From: DAOTVD01 sp034437075
GTDB lineage: Bacteria; Chloroflexota; Anaerolineae; Aggregatilineales; J027
Direction of reading: 5' to 3'
DNA: 50,504 nt
Assembly (NCBI GenBank): GCA_034437075.1
Contig: DAOTVD010000399.1
Location: forward strand, 1 to 50,504
Shown here: piece by piece, positions 26,968-35,571 of the stretch
How the letters are laid out: each line of letters opens with the position of its first letter
Numbering within the stretch: the stretch's first letter is position 1
Program-made: the position numbers and the translations under genes
The notes under the pieces: generated by a model
The model's database searches: none
Told to the model about the DNA's origin: nothing
What the model saw: only the letters and a program-made list of their open reading frames with translations

Positions 26968-28437
26968 ATGCAAGATGATCGCTTAGGACGGCGCCATCCC
27001 TTGGTGCAATTGTTTCTCGATAATTGGGTGTATATCGCCATTGCGATTCTGGTTTGGCAGTTGCCCTATCTGCTGGGCGATTATTTCGACCAGGGCATCC
27101 GTCCGCGCCGACCAGCGGGTAATCAACCGGTTTTCTGGATGGGTGTTTTTATCGAACTCTACATTCTGATGATCCTGGCCATGAGCTATAACTTGGTTTT
27201 CGGTTTCGGCGGGATCATATCGTTTGGGCATGCGCTTTTTTTCGGAACAGGTGTGTACGTCATCATCATCTTTCTGAACGATTTCGCCGTGACCATCCCG
27301 CAGACGATTGTGGTCGCGCTGGCTTTGTCGGCGTTGCTGGGGCTTTTGGCCTCGGTGGCGGCGTTTCGGATTAAGGGCGTGTATTTTGCGATGTTTACGT
27401 TGGCGTTGTCGCAGGTTTTCTTCGAACTCTCGCGCGTGAATTTGTTCAAGTCTCTGACTGAGGGCGACGACGGGCGCACTATTACGGGCTTACCGGAATG
27501 GATTAACCCCATTCAAAACCGACTGGGATTCTACTATATCGCGGCCTTCTTGATGGGCTTTACGTATTTTACGATCCGGCGCTTGATGAATTCGCCTTCT
27601 GGGCGTGCTATTTTGGCTATTCGTGATAATGAACAGCGCGCCCAAACGATGGGCTATAATGTCGCGCTGTATAAAACCCTGGTGATTGTGGCGAGTTCGC
27701 TGTTTGCCACCCTGGCGGGGATTTTGCATGCGCTGTTCGTACGCCAAGCCGACCCAACCCAATTGGGCTTAAACCGCACGGTTGATCCGCTCTTTATGAC
27801 CATCATTGGCGGTGTGGGGACGAACCCCGGCCCCGCGATTGGTGCGTTTATCATCCACATGGGCGAAGAATTTTTCCGCAAGCCGGATTTAGAAGTCGAT
27901 TTGAATTTTATCTTATTCCATATTCGTGGCACGGTGGATACGGTGGAAATCTGGCGTCTGGTGCTCGGCATCGCCTTTATCCTGATTGTGCTGTTCATTC
28001 CGTATGGCATCATCGGCGAGATGAATCGCCTCTGGTTGCAAATCCGCCGCTGGTTCCGCATATACGTCTATGATCGGCTGCTGCGGGCTAATCCGGCAGT
28101 GGCGGAGCGTATGCAGTTCATCACAGGCGAAAGCCCGGCCTATGCGTTGGCGCTGGCCGAACGCTCACGCGGGGCGTCTCTGCTGGCCTGGGCGCGTGAG
28201 CATCCTGGCCCCGCGACGTTGTCTATCGCGCTGGTGGTCGCTGGCCTGGGCGGCCTGCTAAACTGGCAAGTACAAACCTTTTTCTCGCTCTTGCTGTTCT
28301 CGTTGCTGATTGTGGTGCCGCTGACGGTAGCCATCTGGTTGGCGCGGAATCATCGCCTACTGAGCGAACGCCTACGTGAAACATTAGATACGATGGAAAG
28401 TCGTTTGCAGACGACCTTTGGTTTTCTGCGGCGTTGA
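26968..28437 (+). CDS. livM: Liv-type ABC permease (LivM-like) with C-terminal extension
   Basis: A 489-aa permease. The LivM core holds SYNLVFGFGGIISFGHALFF, then the RAILAIRDNEQRAQTMGYNV coupling loop. It normally ends near residue 350 (LIVLFIPYGIIGE). Here ~140 residues follow: an amphipathic stretch (RLWLQIRRWFRIYVYDRLL), two membrane segments (about 408-455) and a charged tail. I chose ATG 26968 because AAAGGAGC lies upstream and because longer in-frame versions overlap the livH gene. Last gene of the importer, 58 bp before pfkB. Confidence 0.88.
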   Translation: MQDDRLGRRHPLVQLFLDNWVYIAIAILVWQLPYLLGDYFDQGIRPRRPAGNQPVFWMGVFIELYILMILAMSYNLVFGFGGIISFGHALFFGTGVYVIIIFLNDFAVTIPQTIVVALALSALLGLLASVAAFRIKGVYFAMFTLALSQVFFELSRVNLFKSLTEGDDGRTITGLPEWINPIQNRLGFYYIAAFLMGFTYFTIRRLMNSPSGRAILAIRDNEQRAQTMGYNVALYKTLVIVASSLFATLAGILHALFVRQADPTQLGLNRTVDPLFMTIIGGVGTNPGPAIGAFIIHMGEEFFRKPDLEVDLNFILFHIRGTVDTVEIWRLVLGIAFILIVLFIPYGIIGEMNRLWLQIRRWFRIYVYDRLLRANPAVAERMQFITGESPAYALALAERSRGASLLAWAREHPGPATLSIALVVAGLGGLLNWQVQTFFSLLLFSLLIVVPLTVAIWLARNHRLLSERLRETLDTMESRLQTTFGFLRR

Positions 28438-28495
28438 TCGTTGGCTGGATGGCGCGAGAAAAGGTATCGACCATTCACGGATAGAAAAGTAAGGT

Positions 28496-29425
28496 ATGAC
28501 AGACATCATTACGCTGACGATGAACCCGGCGTTGGACAAAAGCACGAGCGTGGAGCGCGTCGCGCCGGAGATGAAATTGCGCTGTGAACGCCCCGACCGC
28601 GAGCCCGGCGGCGGGGGCATCAATGTTTCGCGCGTGGTAACGCGCTTAGGCGGCGCTTCGCGGGCGGTCTTCCCGGCGGGCGGCTATACGGGCGATATGC
28701 TGGTCGATTTGTTGCAGGCCGAAGACCTGACCGCCGAGGTCGTGCCTGTGAAGAACACCACGCGCGAGAATTTGGTGGTTTACGAGCGTACCAGCGAGCA
28801 ACAATTTCGTTTTGGCATGCCCGGCGCGCCCCTGGATGAATCCGAGGTGCAAGCTTGTCTCGTGGCTCTGGAGAGTGGCCCCGACCCGGCCTTTATCGTG
28901 GCCAGCGGTAGCCTGCCCGAAGGTGTCCCCGATGATTTTTATTGCGCAGTGGCGCATAAAGCAAAGTCGCGCGGCGCTAAGCTCATCGTGGATAGCTCCG
29001 GCGCGCCCTTGCGGCGAGTCGTGCGCGAAGCAGGCGTTTACCTGCTGAAGCCGAACTTACGCGAACTGCGTTACTTAACCGACCGCCCTATCGAAACCGA
29101 AACGCAGCAAATCGAGGCGGCGCAATCGCTGGTGGATGACGGCCACGCGGAAGTCGTGGTTGTGTCGATTGGCGCGGGCGGTGCGTTTATGTTCACGGCA
29201 GAGGGTCACCAGCATCTGCGCGCCCCCACCGTGACCATCCGTAGCACGGTCGGCGCGGGGGATAGCATGGTCGCGGGCATGGTGACGGGCTTAGTGCGCG
29301 GGGAACCGATCAAACGTGCCGTGCAATTGGGCATCGCGGCGGGTTCGGCCACGGTGATGTCGCCGGGCACGCAACTCTGTGACCCCGATGATGTTAAACG
29401 ACTTTTCGAGCTCATCACCACATGA
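28496..29425 (+). CDS. pfkB: 6-phosphofructokinase II / PfkB-family sugar kinase
   Basis: A 309-aa ribokinase-fold kinase predicted to phosphorylate fructose-6-phosphate. It tracks E. coli Pfk-2 closely: LTMNPALDKST, KLRCERPDREPGGGGINVSR, VDSSGAPL, LLKPNLREL and TVGAGDSMVAGM, with the catalytic base at D256, the same number as in the E. coli enzyme. No gaps are evident relative to Pfk-2. A 1-phosphofructokinase or tagatose-6-phosphate kinase activity is the main alternative. The ATG has AAGG very close upstream. The stop overlaps the methyltransferase start (ATGA). Confidence 0.88.
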   Translation: MTDIITLTMNPALDKSTSVERVAPEMKLRCERPDREPGGGGINVSRVVTRLGGASRAVFPAGGYTGDMLVDLLQAEDLTAEVVPVKNTTRENLVVYERTSEQQFRFGMPGAPLDESEVQACLVALESGPDPAFIVASGSLPEGVPDDFYCAVAHKAKSRGAKLIVDSSGAPLRRVVREAGVYLLKPNLRELRYLTDRPIETETQQIEAAQSLVDDGHAEVVVVSIGAGGAFMFTAEGHQHLRAPTVTIRSTVGAGDSMVAGMVTGLVRGEPIKRAVQLGIAAGSATVMSPGTQLCDPDDVKRLFELITT

Positions 29426-30150
29426 CCCCCTCTCAGCAAGACATCGCGCGCCGGGTGTTGGAATCGCGCCATTTTGAGGAAGCCGAAATGCGCCGCATTT
29501 ATGATAAGTATTTTCGGGCGCCTTCGGCCACGGTGCAAACCCTGCTGGATCATTATGACTTCGGCAAAAAGCGCGTCTTGGTCGTAGGTTGCAGTTATGG
29601 CTATGAACTCATCTACTTTGGCGCGGAGAGTGTCGGCGTAGACATCGACGCGCGGAGCCAAGCGTTTGGGCAAGCAATTGGGTTAGACATCCGGTTGCAA
29701 GATGTCGAGGAGGCGGGGCTCCCGGTTTTTGACCAACCATTTGAGGCCGCCTTTTGTTCGAATTTATTAGAGCATGTCATGGCGCCACATGTGTTGCTAG
29801 CGCGTTTTCGGCGGGTGCTCGGCCCTGGTGGCCTGCTGGCGATTAAAGTTCCCCTGACGCCGCCGCGCTGGGTAGAGCAGTTCTATGCTCGGCTTGGGCG
29901 CCATCATGGGTGCGATCATCATGACCATATCAACTTTTATACGCGCCGTACGCTACGCTGGACGCTGGAACGCGCAGGTTATACGGTTATTCGCCAGCAT
30001 AGCCCGATCTTGTCGCGCTATGGGTTGAATAGTTTGGCTCCGCTGGCGGCTTTTATTACCCCGTCAACGATCATCGTTAGCCGCGTTGATCCCGATTTTC
30101 AACCCGCCTCGCGCCGTGTGGCCCATTACGAATGGGAGAAAACCATATGA
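29422..30150 (+). CDS. SAM-dependent methyltransferase
   Basis: A 242-aa class I Rossmann methyltransferase. Motif I is VLVVGCSYGYEL, the acidic end of strand 2 is VGVDID, motif IV region is AAFCSNLLEHV, and motif VI is VLGPGGLLAIKVPL, the Methyltransf_11 pattern. A His/Asp cluster (HHGCDHHDHIN, about 166-176) is unusual and might bind metal or substrate. The start overlaps pfkB by 4 bp and the stop overlaps the racemase start by 4 bp, so the three genes form a tight operon though no shared pathway is evident. Substrate unknown. Confidence 0.85.
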   Translation: MTPSQQDIARRVLESRHFEEAEMRRIYDKYFRAPSATVQTLLDHYDFGKKRVLVVGCSYGYELIYFGAESVGVDIDARSQAFGQAIGLDIRLQDVEEAGLPVFDQPFEAAFCSNLLEHVMAPHVLLARFRRVLGPGGLLAIKVPLTPPRWVEQFYARLGRHHGCDHHDHINFYTRRTLRWTLERAGYTVIRQHSPILSRYGLNSLAPLAAFITPSTIIVSRVDPDFQPASRRVAHYEWEKTI

Positions 30151-30839
30151 AAACCATTGGCCTGATCGGCGGCATGAGTTGGGAATCGTCCGCCGAATAC
30201 TATCGCCTCATCAATGAAGGGGTGAAGGCCCGGCTCGGCGGGTTGCATTCTGCGCAAAGCCTGATGTTCTCGGTGGATTTTGCCGAGATCGAAGCCCTGC
30301 AAATGGCGGGCGATTGGGCGACCGCCACGCAACAGATGATCGCTGCCGCCCGGCGCTTGGAAGGTGGCGGCGCGGATTGTGTGCTGCTGTGTACCAATAC
30401 GATGCATAAAATGGCGGATGCGGTCGCCGCTGCGGTAGACTTGCCGTTGCTTCATATTGCGGACGCCACCGCCGAAGCGATCCGAGCGGCGGGGTTGAGC
30501 AAAATCGGCCTGTTGGGCACGCGCTTCACTATGGAACAGGATTTTTACGCCGGGCGCCTGCGCGACAAGTTCGGTCTTGAAGTGCTCATCCCCCCACCGT
30601 CAGATCAGGAAATGGTGCATGGTATCATTTATGATGAACTGTGCTTGGGCGTCGTTGAAAATGCCTCGCGCGAAGTCTACCAGCGCATCATTGCGGATTT
30701 ACAAGCCGCAGGGGCCGAAGGCGTGATCCTGGGCTGCACGGAGATCACCTTGCTTATCAAGCAAGACCATAGCCCCCTACCCGTTTTTGATACGACCGCG
30801 CTGCATGCCGGGGCCGCTGTGGATTTTGCTCTAGCCTAA
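30147..30839 (+). CDS. ygeA: Broad-specificity amino-acid racemase (YgeA/aspartate racemase family)
   Basis: A 230-aa PLP-independent racemase. The two catalytic cysteines are C82 in LLCTNTMHKMAD and C197 in ILGCTEITLLI. The N-terminus MKTIGLIGGMSWESS, the block LINEGVKARLGGLHSAQ and LGTRFTMEQDFYAGRL follow E. coli YgeA almost residue for residue. Family members make D-amino acids by two-base Cys chemistry. I start at 30147 (GGGAGAA upstream, ATGA overlap with the methyltransferase stop) rather than the in-frame ATG at 30132 inside the upstream gene. D-amino acids for cell wall or signalling are the usual role. Confidence 0.9.
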   Translation: MKTIGLIGGMSWESSAEYYRLINEGVKARLGGLHSAQSLMFSVDFAEIEALQMAGDWATATQQMIAAARRLEGGGADCVLLCTNTMHKMADAVAAAVDLPLLHIADATAEAIRAAGLSKIGLLGTRFTMEQDFYAGRLRDKFGLEVLIPPPSDQEMVHGIIYDELCLGVVENASREVYQRIIADLQAAGAEGVILGCTEITLLIKQDHSPLPVFDTTALHAGAAVDFALA

Positions 30840-31055
30840 TTCGGCAGCCTATGTTAGGCTAAACTTGCAGCAAAGGCTTAAATCTGAAGCACAGCTTCAG
30901 CTTGGCGTTCTGAATCACCACAAAACGTCTTGTCCCCTGCGAATTTAAGCGCTTTGCGTACTCGAAAGACCGGATATAAACAGCGCCAATTACCACCGGG
31001 CCCTAGCCCGATCTCGAACGTAAAACAATAGCGGATTATACGAGGACTCTACAGT
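30840..31055 (+). promoter_or_regulatory. Intergenic region with two stem-loops and a weak promoter
   Basis: This 216-bp gap holds a stem-loop AGCCTA-TGT-TAGGCT at 30846-30860 just after the racemase stop and a second, CTGAAGC-ACA-GCTTCAG, at 30884-30900. Neither is followed by a strong T run. A TATAAA at 30975-30980 is a possible -10 for the beta-CASP gene but has no good -35. A GAGGA precedes the ATG at 31056. Confidence 0.4.
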
Positions 31056-33398
31056 ATGAAAATTCACTTTTTGGGTGGGGCCGATGAGGTCGGCGCGTCT
31101 TGTGTCTTGCTAGAAATGGGGGGCCAACGGATTTTGGTAGATGCCGGGATTCGCGTATCGCCCAAAGCGCGCGATGGCCTGAGCGGCGAATTGCTGCCGG
31201 ATTTATCGCCCTTAAACGATGGCAAGCTCGATGCGGTTATCGTGACCCATGCTCATGCCGATCATATCGGCGCGGTGCCGCTGGTGTTGGGGTCTTTGCC
31301 GCATGTGCCGGTGTACACCACCCCCGCGACGCTCTCGCTGATGAGCGTTATGTTCCGCGATGCCTTGCGCATTATGGATTCTCGCCTAGAAGCGGAAGGC
31401 GAATTACCCACTTATGACCTGCTGCAAGTGCAGCGCGTGGAGGAACAAGCCCGCGCGACCGATTTGCGCCAGGAATTCAGCATCAACGGTGCGGTGAACG
31501 TGACGTTCTACCGCGCGGGCCATATCCCCGGCGCGGCGAGCGTCTTTCTGCAAAGCGACGAAGGCAGTATCCTCGTCAGTGGCGACCTCTCCTTCTCCCC
31601 AATGCGCGCGACCCCTATGGCCGAAATCCCGCCCGTGCGGCCCGATGCGCTGATTCTCGAATCGACCTATGGCGGTAAGCTGCACGCTAATCGCCACGCG
31701 GAAGAACAACGTTTGATTGACTCGATTACAGAAGTCATCGACCGAGGCGGGCGGGTGCTCATCCCGGCCTTTGCGTTGGGTCGTGCTCAGGAGGTCGCGC
31801 TGGTGCTGGATGCCGCCATGAAGAAACGCAAAATGGCCAAAGTTCCGGTCTATATGGATGGCATGACGCGCTCGATTACCCAGGTGTTCGAGCGCTTCCC
31901 AGATTATCTGAGCCGGGATTTATACCGCCATCTGGAAGAAGATACGGACTTGTTTCAGACGGATCAGATCAATTTCATCAAGAGCGTAGACCATCGCGAA
32001 AGCATCGCGCGCGGCAACGACCCCGCCGTGATTATCTCGTCTTCGGGTATGTTAACGGGTGGTGCGTCGCCCTATTACGCGCAGCATCTGGTGGGTGACT
32101 CACGCAATGCGATTTTCATCACCGGGTATCAGGATGAGGAGTCGCCCGGTAAAGCTCTGCAACGTTTGGCGGCTGAGGAAGGCGGTATGCTCACGCTCTA
32201 TGGGCGGCGCTACGAGGTCAAGTGCAACATCGACACCTATTCGCTTTCGGCGCATGCCGATGAGAACGAACTTACCCAATTCGCCACGCAATTAGAACCC
32301 GATGTCATTTATATGGTGCACGGGGATGGCGACGCGCGGTCGCGTATGCGTGATCTTATCCGCCAGCGACGCTTGGCCGTGGCCCTGGTGCGCATGGGCC
32401 AAGAGGTGGATGTCGAAGGTAACCGGCCCTTGGGGCGGCGTAAAGATGTGCCGCGTGTGCCCAATGTGGTCACACCTGCGATTACCTCGCTAGATGAGAT
32501 CGACATGGGCTTGCCGCTGTTTGATCCCTCCGGCGAGTTGTATGTACGCAACGCGCGCAAGGCCATCGAAAAGCTAATGCCCGCCGAAAGTGGCTTACGC
32601 AAGCTAACGTTCAAAAAAGACGAGCGCGTTCTGAAAATGACCTTTGATTTCCCCGCCGTGATCGTTCAGCAATACGCGGATGAAATCCAAAAAGTGGAAA
32701 ATATGCTGGGTTGGAGCGTCAAAACCAATGATTCAGTCAACATGAATGCGTTGAATGATGTTGCGGAAGACATTTTCCCCGGCATGGTAGGCCGCGTGTC
32801 GATTCACCTGGCCCAGCAAGCGATTGAAGTCCGCTTAAAGCAAAAACCCGATAATTGGGACGAATTGCAAACCGCGTTTCAGGAGCGCACCGGCTTTCAG
32901 GTCTTTTTGAAAGGGGGCCCTGGCAGCGAGAACGCCAATGGCGGCGGGGGTGTGGCCCTGGTGGCGGAAGCGGTTCAACCGCGTAATGCGGATGGTCAGA
33001 TGGAAATCAACGCCGCTTATGCGACGCTCAAAAGTGCCTTAGCACCGCACGGGCTCTACAAAGCCGGGCTGAAAAACGGGCGCATCTTGCTCAGCTTCGT
33101 GACACCCCAACAAGGCGAGGCCATTTCCGATAAGCTGCAAGAACTGGCCGATGAAGTCGGGTATGGCTTGGATGTTCACCCCCACCCGAACCAGCATTCC
33201 ATCATCCAGCGTGTGATAGAGATGTGCAAAGCTCACGACATCGAATTGCTCAAGAATCCCAGCCTGCTGATTGCCGAGCAAGCGGTTGTCATCGAGCCCT
33301 TAGAGCGCCCGGCCCCGGATGTGGCCGAGCATTTGCAAACGGCTTTCCATGATGATCTGCATTGGGATTTACAGATTAAAACGGTGGAAATGACCTGA
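31056..33398 (+). CDS. Beta-CASP metallo-beta-lactamase nuclease with long unassigned C-terminus
   Basis: A 780-aa protein. Residues 1 to about 455 form a metallo-beta-lactamase/beta-CASP nuclease of the CPSF73/RNase J superfamily. The metal motif is H65-A-H67-A-D69-H70 in VTHAHADHIGA. Further motifs are AGHIPGAAS, SGDLSF, ESTYGG (motif A), IPAFALGRAQE (motif B), SLSAHADENEL (motif C His) and MVHGD. These proteins process or degrade RNA as endo- or 5'-exonucleases. Residues ~480-780 are not a known RNase J tail: they seem to hold three beta-beta-alpha-beta units (see findings). It is a single gene with its own upstream region. The substrate is inferred to be RNA, though some relatives act on DNA. 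Confidence 0.87.
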   Translation: MKIHFLGGADEVGASCVLLEMGGQRILVDAGIRVSPKARDGLSGELLPDLSPLNDGKLDAVIVTHAHADHIGAVPLVLGSLPHVPVYTTPATLSLMSVMFRDALRIMDSRLEAEGELPTYDLLQVQRVEEQARATDLRQEFSINGAVNVTFYRAGHIPGAASVFLQSDEGSILVSGDLSFSPMRATPMAEIPPVRPDALILESTYGGKLHANRHAEEQRLIDSITEVIDRGGRVLIPAFALGRAQEVALVLDAAMKKRKMAKVPVYMDGMTRSITQVFERFPDYLSRDLYRHLEEDTDLFQTDQINFIKSVDHRESIARGNDPAVIISSSGMLTGGASPYYAQHLVGDSRNAIFITGYQDEESPGKALQRLAAEEGGMLTLYGRRYEVKCNIDTYSLSAHADENELTQFATQLEPDVIYMVHGDGDARSRMRDLIRQRRLAVALVRMGQEVDVEGNRPLGRRKDVPRVPNVVTPAITSLDEIDMGLPLFDPSGELYVRNARKAIEKLMPAESGLRKLTFKKDERVLKMTFDFPAVIVQQYADEIQKVENMLGWSVKTNDSVNMNALNDVAEDIFPGMVGRVSIHLAQQAIEVRLKQKPDNWDELQTAFQERTGFQVFLKGGPGSENANGGGGVALVAEAVQPRNADGQMEINAAYATLKSALAPHGLYKAGLKNGRILLSFVTPQQGEAISDKLQELADEVGYGLDVHPHPNQHSIIQRVIEMCKAHDIELLKNPSLLIAEQAVVIEPLERPAPDVAEHLQTAFHDDLHWDLQIKTVEMT

Positions 33399-33421
33399 GC
33401 CCGCGCGGGGCCCAAGTTGGT

Positions 33422-33610
33422 TTAGAATAACGTGGTGCTGCGGCTCATATCCGGCAGGTGAACCTCCGGCGATGACCAGCGCACCGGGCCGGAAACCGCC
33501 TGGAGCATCCCGCCACAATGCGGACAAACGCGCGTTTGAACCGTTTTGCGGCGGGCTTTGCGCCAGGTCTTCCGGCAAGCGAAACAGACGAATTGCTTGT
33601 CTCGGTGCAT
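33422..33610 (-). CDS. Small zinc-ribbon protein (62 aa)
   Basis: A small protein with two CxxC knuckles, C-F-A-C near residue 9 and C-P-H-C near residue 29, spaced as in zinc ribbons, with basic residues between (RKTWRKARRKTVQTR). It is the last gene of the minus-strand ABC operon, 17 bp after the permease stop, and ends 23 bp from the convergent nuclease gene. Similar short zinc-ribbon ORFs are widespread and uncharacterised. The basic surface suggests nucleic-acid binding, but this is a guess. The AAGTGA upstream is a weak ribosome site. Confidence 0.6.
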   Translation of the reverse strand: MHRDKQFVCFACRKTWRKARRKTVQTRVCPHCGGMLQAVSGPVRWSSPEVHLPDMSRSTTLF

Positions 33611-33627
33611 GGTATGTCACTTTCAGT

Positions 33628-34491
33628 TTAGCCGTTGCGCTTCAAGCGCCCGGTACGTTTGGCATAGCGTTCGGCGCGTTGGAAAAAATACACGCCCAGC
33701 GGCATCAGGATGCAGCCCATCAACAAGAGTGGCGGCACCACGTCCCCGACCGGCGAGCCGACGCCCGCATCCGGCAGCAGGGTATAACGCATTCCGTCCA
33801 GTACGTAAGTCGCGGGCGAGAACAACGCGGCGATTTGCAGCGGCTCCGGCAAAACCGACACCGGATAGTACACCCCCGAGACCAGCAATAACCCGGCCTG
33901 GATGATGTGGATCAGTTGCGCGCCGCGTTCGGGATACAGCAAGGGCAAGATGCTGCCCATGATGCCGATGCCCACAATCGAGAAACTACCCGCCAGCATG
34001 ACGACCAGCGCGCCGAGCAAGTCGGCCTGGCGTAAATCAATCTCGAAAAAGAGTGCCATCGCCAGCCCCACAATGCTGGTAAACAGGATGGAATACAGCA
34101 CCGAAAAGGCCATCTGCCCGAACATCTGCACAATGCGGCGCACGGGCGCCATAAACGTATATTCGATGGTGCCTTCCCAACGTTCCCACGCGATCATCTC
34201 CGAGAGGTTGTTAAAGATGGCGGACATAAAGCCCCACATCAACGTTCCGATGACCAGATACGACACCAGGAAGGCCGCGAAGGCATCGCCCACCACGTTT
34301 TCAGTATCCACGACCTGCACGCCCAGGCCGATGAAGCTAACGGCCAAAGCGTTGGCAATGGAGTAACACAGCCAGACCAATTCCCAGCCCCAGTAGCGCT
34401 TGACTAGGTTGAAGTTGCGCGCCACGAAGGCATACATCTGGCGGAGTTCGACGCGGATGCCGCGCCGGATCATGGGTGATTCGTGTTGCAT
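33628..34491 (-). CDS. ABC-2 type transporter permease
   Basis: A 287-aa membrane protein with six predicted helices in the ABC-2 layout (for example LVWLCYSIANALAVSFIGLG, FGQMAFSVLYSILFTSIVGL, LLVSGVYYPVSVLPEPLQ). The LVSGVYYPVSVLP segment before the last helix pair is typical of DrrB/NodJ-like exporters. I start at the ATG whose complement is 34489-34491: GGAGAAG lies at good spacing, and longer versions run into the GNAT gene. It should pair with the ATPase ending at 35572, with which it shares an operon. Export substrate unknown, with drug or lipid-like molecules usual. Confidence 0.88.
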   Translation of the reverse strand: MQHESPMIRRGIRVELRQMYAFVARNFNLVKRYWGWELVWLCYSIANALAVSFIGLGVQVVDTENVVGDAFAAFLVSYLVIGTLMWGFMSAIFNNLSEMIAWERWEGTIEYTFMAPVRRIVQMFGQMAFSVLYSILFTSIVGLAMALFFEIDLRQADLLGALVVMLAGSFSIVGIGIMGSILPLLYPERGAQLIHIIQAGLLLVSGVYYPVSVLPEPLQIAALFSPATYVLDGMRYTLLPDAGVGSPVGDVVPPLLLMGCILMPLGVYFFQRAERYAKRTGRLKRNG

Positions 34492-34507
34492 GGTGTGTCT
34501 TCTCCGT

Positions 34508-35548
34508 TCAGTCATCCAGGGCCACGGTCGCGAGTTCGACACCAGGCCGCAGTTCAAATTCATATTGGGCGAAGCGTTGTTCAACGTACATGCCCGCTTT
34601 TTCATACAGACGAGTTGCCCCGGTCAGGCTGTCGGCATCTACGCCAAGCGTGACGCTGGGGCGCCCGCGTTCCCAGAAGACGCCGAAGCTGTGTTGCAAA
34701 AGCGCCAGCGCCAACCCCTTACGCCGATAGGCGCGGCGCACGCCCAGCGTGCTGACATGCGCTACATCGGGGTTGTCCCAGCCTTTGTTACGGCACAGGC
34801 TAACGCCTGCTACCTCGCCGTTAGCATCGTCCACGGCCAGGAAAAGCACGCTGTCGTCGCGCTCGGGGTCGCTTTCAATCCAGTGATTCCAGCGTTCGAG
34901 TTCGGCTTCCCAGGTCCGTTCGACAAAGCCATAATGATCGCGAAAGGCGTCTATAACTGCGCTAAGGGCCGCATCAACGTCTTCGGCATGGTTGTAAGTT
35001 CGCACGCTGATCCCCATTGGCCATTGTGGCGCGGGCGGGGCCTCGGCCATGTCGATGCGCATCTCCCAGAAATAGCGCGTATGCTGCATACCCAGGCTTT
35101 CGAGTAATTGCAACCCGGCGGCGTCTTTCGAATCGACGCCAGCCTTATAGGTTACGCGGGCTTCGGGCGGGCAACGGTCGATAGCTTCTTGGGCGCGGGC
35201 ATGAATCCAGGCCCGTAAGACGGTGCCGATGCCGCGCCCTTCGTAGGCCGGATGCACGCGCGCCCAGGTCCATACATTGACGGGCGGATCAGCGGTGTCC
35301 CACACTTCGGCATAGCCCACTAAATCGCCATCCGGCGTGACGATCACGCGCGAATGCGTTTCGGGCGACCAATTCGGCGTTTCCCACTCCATGCGGATCA
35401 ATTCTGGCGTGAAGCGATCCTGGTTATAGCGATCCTGCGACCAGGCATTCAGCATATCTACGACGGCGGCGAGGTCGTCCCAGGTTGTGGGGCGGAGCGT
35501 ATAGCCTGTCGGCAAGGTCTGGGCAAAATTTTGATGTTGTACGGTCAT
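34508..35548 (-). CDS. Tandem GNAT acetyltransferase
   Basis: A 346-aa protein with two GNAT folds in a row. The first acetyl-CoA loop is VHPAYEGRGIGTVLRAW (roughly residues 97-115) and the second is RRAYRRKGLALALLQ (roughly 265-280), each the expected R/Q-x-x-G-x-G/A pattern. Tandem GNATs of this size include mycothiol synthase and several antibiotic or aminoglycoside acetyltransferases. It lies between the ATPase and permease genes of an ABC exporter, 23 bp after the first and 16 bp before the second. That points to a joint role, perhaps modification and export of a toxic compound. Substrate not readable. Confidence 0.87.
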   Translation of the reverse strand: MTVQHQNFAQTLPTGYTLRPTTWDDLAAVVDMLNAWSQDRYNQDRFTPELIRMEWETPNWSPETHSRVIVTPDGDLVGYAEVWDTADPPVNVWTWARVHPAYEGRGIGTVLRAWIHARAQEAIDRCPPEARVTYKAGVDSKDAAGLQLLESLGMQHTRYFWEMRIDMAEAPPAPQWPMGISVRTYNHAEDVDAALSAVIDAFRDHYGFVERTWEAELERWNHWIESDPERDDSVLFLAVDDANGEVAGVSLCRNKGWDNPDVAHVSTLGVRRAYRRKGLALALLQHSFGVFWERGRPSVTLGVDADSLTGATRLYEKAGMYVEQRFAQYEFELRPGVELATVALDD

Positions 35549-35571
35549 GATTCGTTCTCGTTTCTTGTGTT

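Noticed and set aside
34400..35107. 235-aa plus-strand frame over the GNAT gene
   Set aside because: Antisense to an intact double-GNAT gene with clear acetyl-CoA loops, so not a separate gene.
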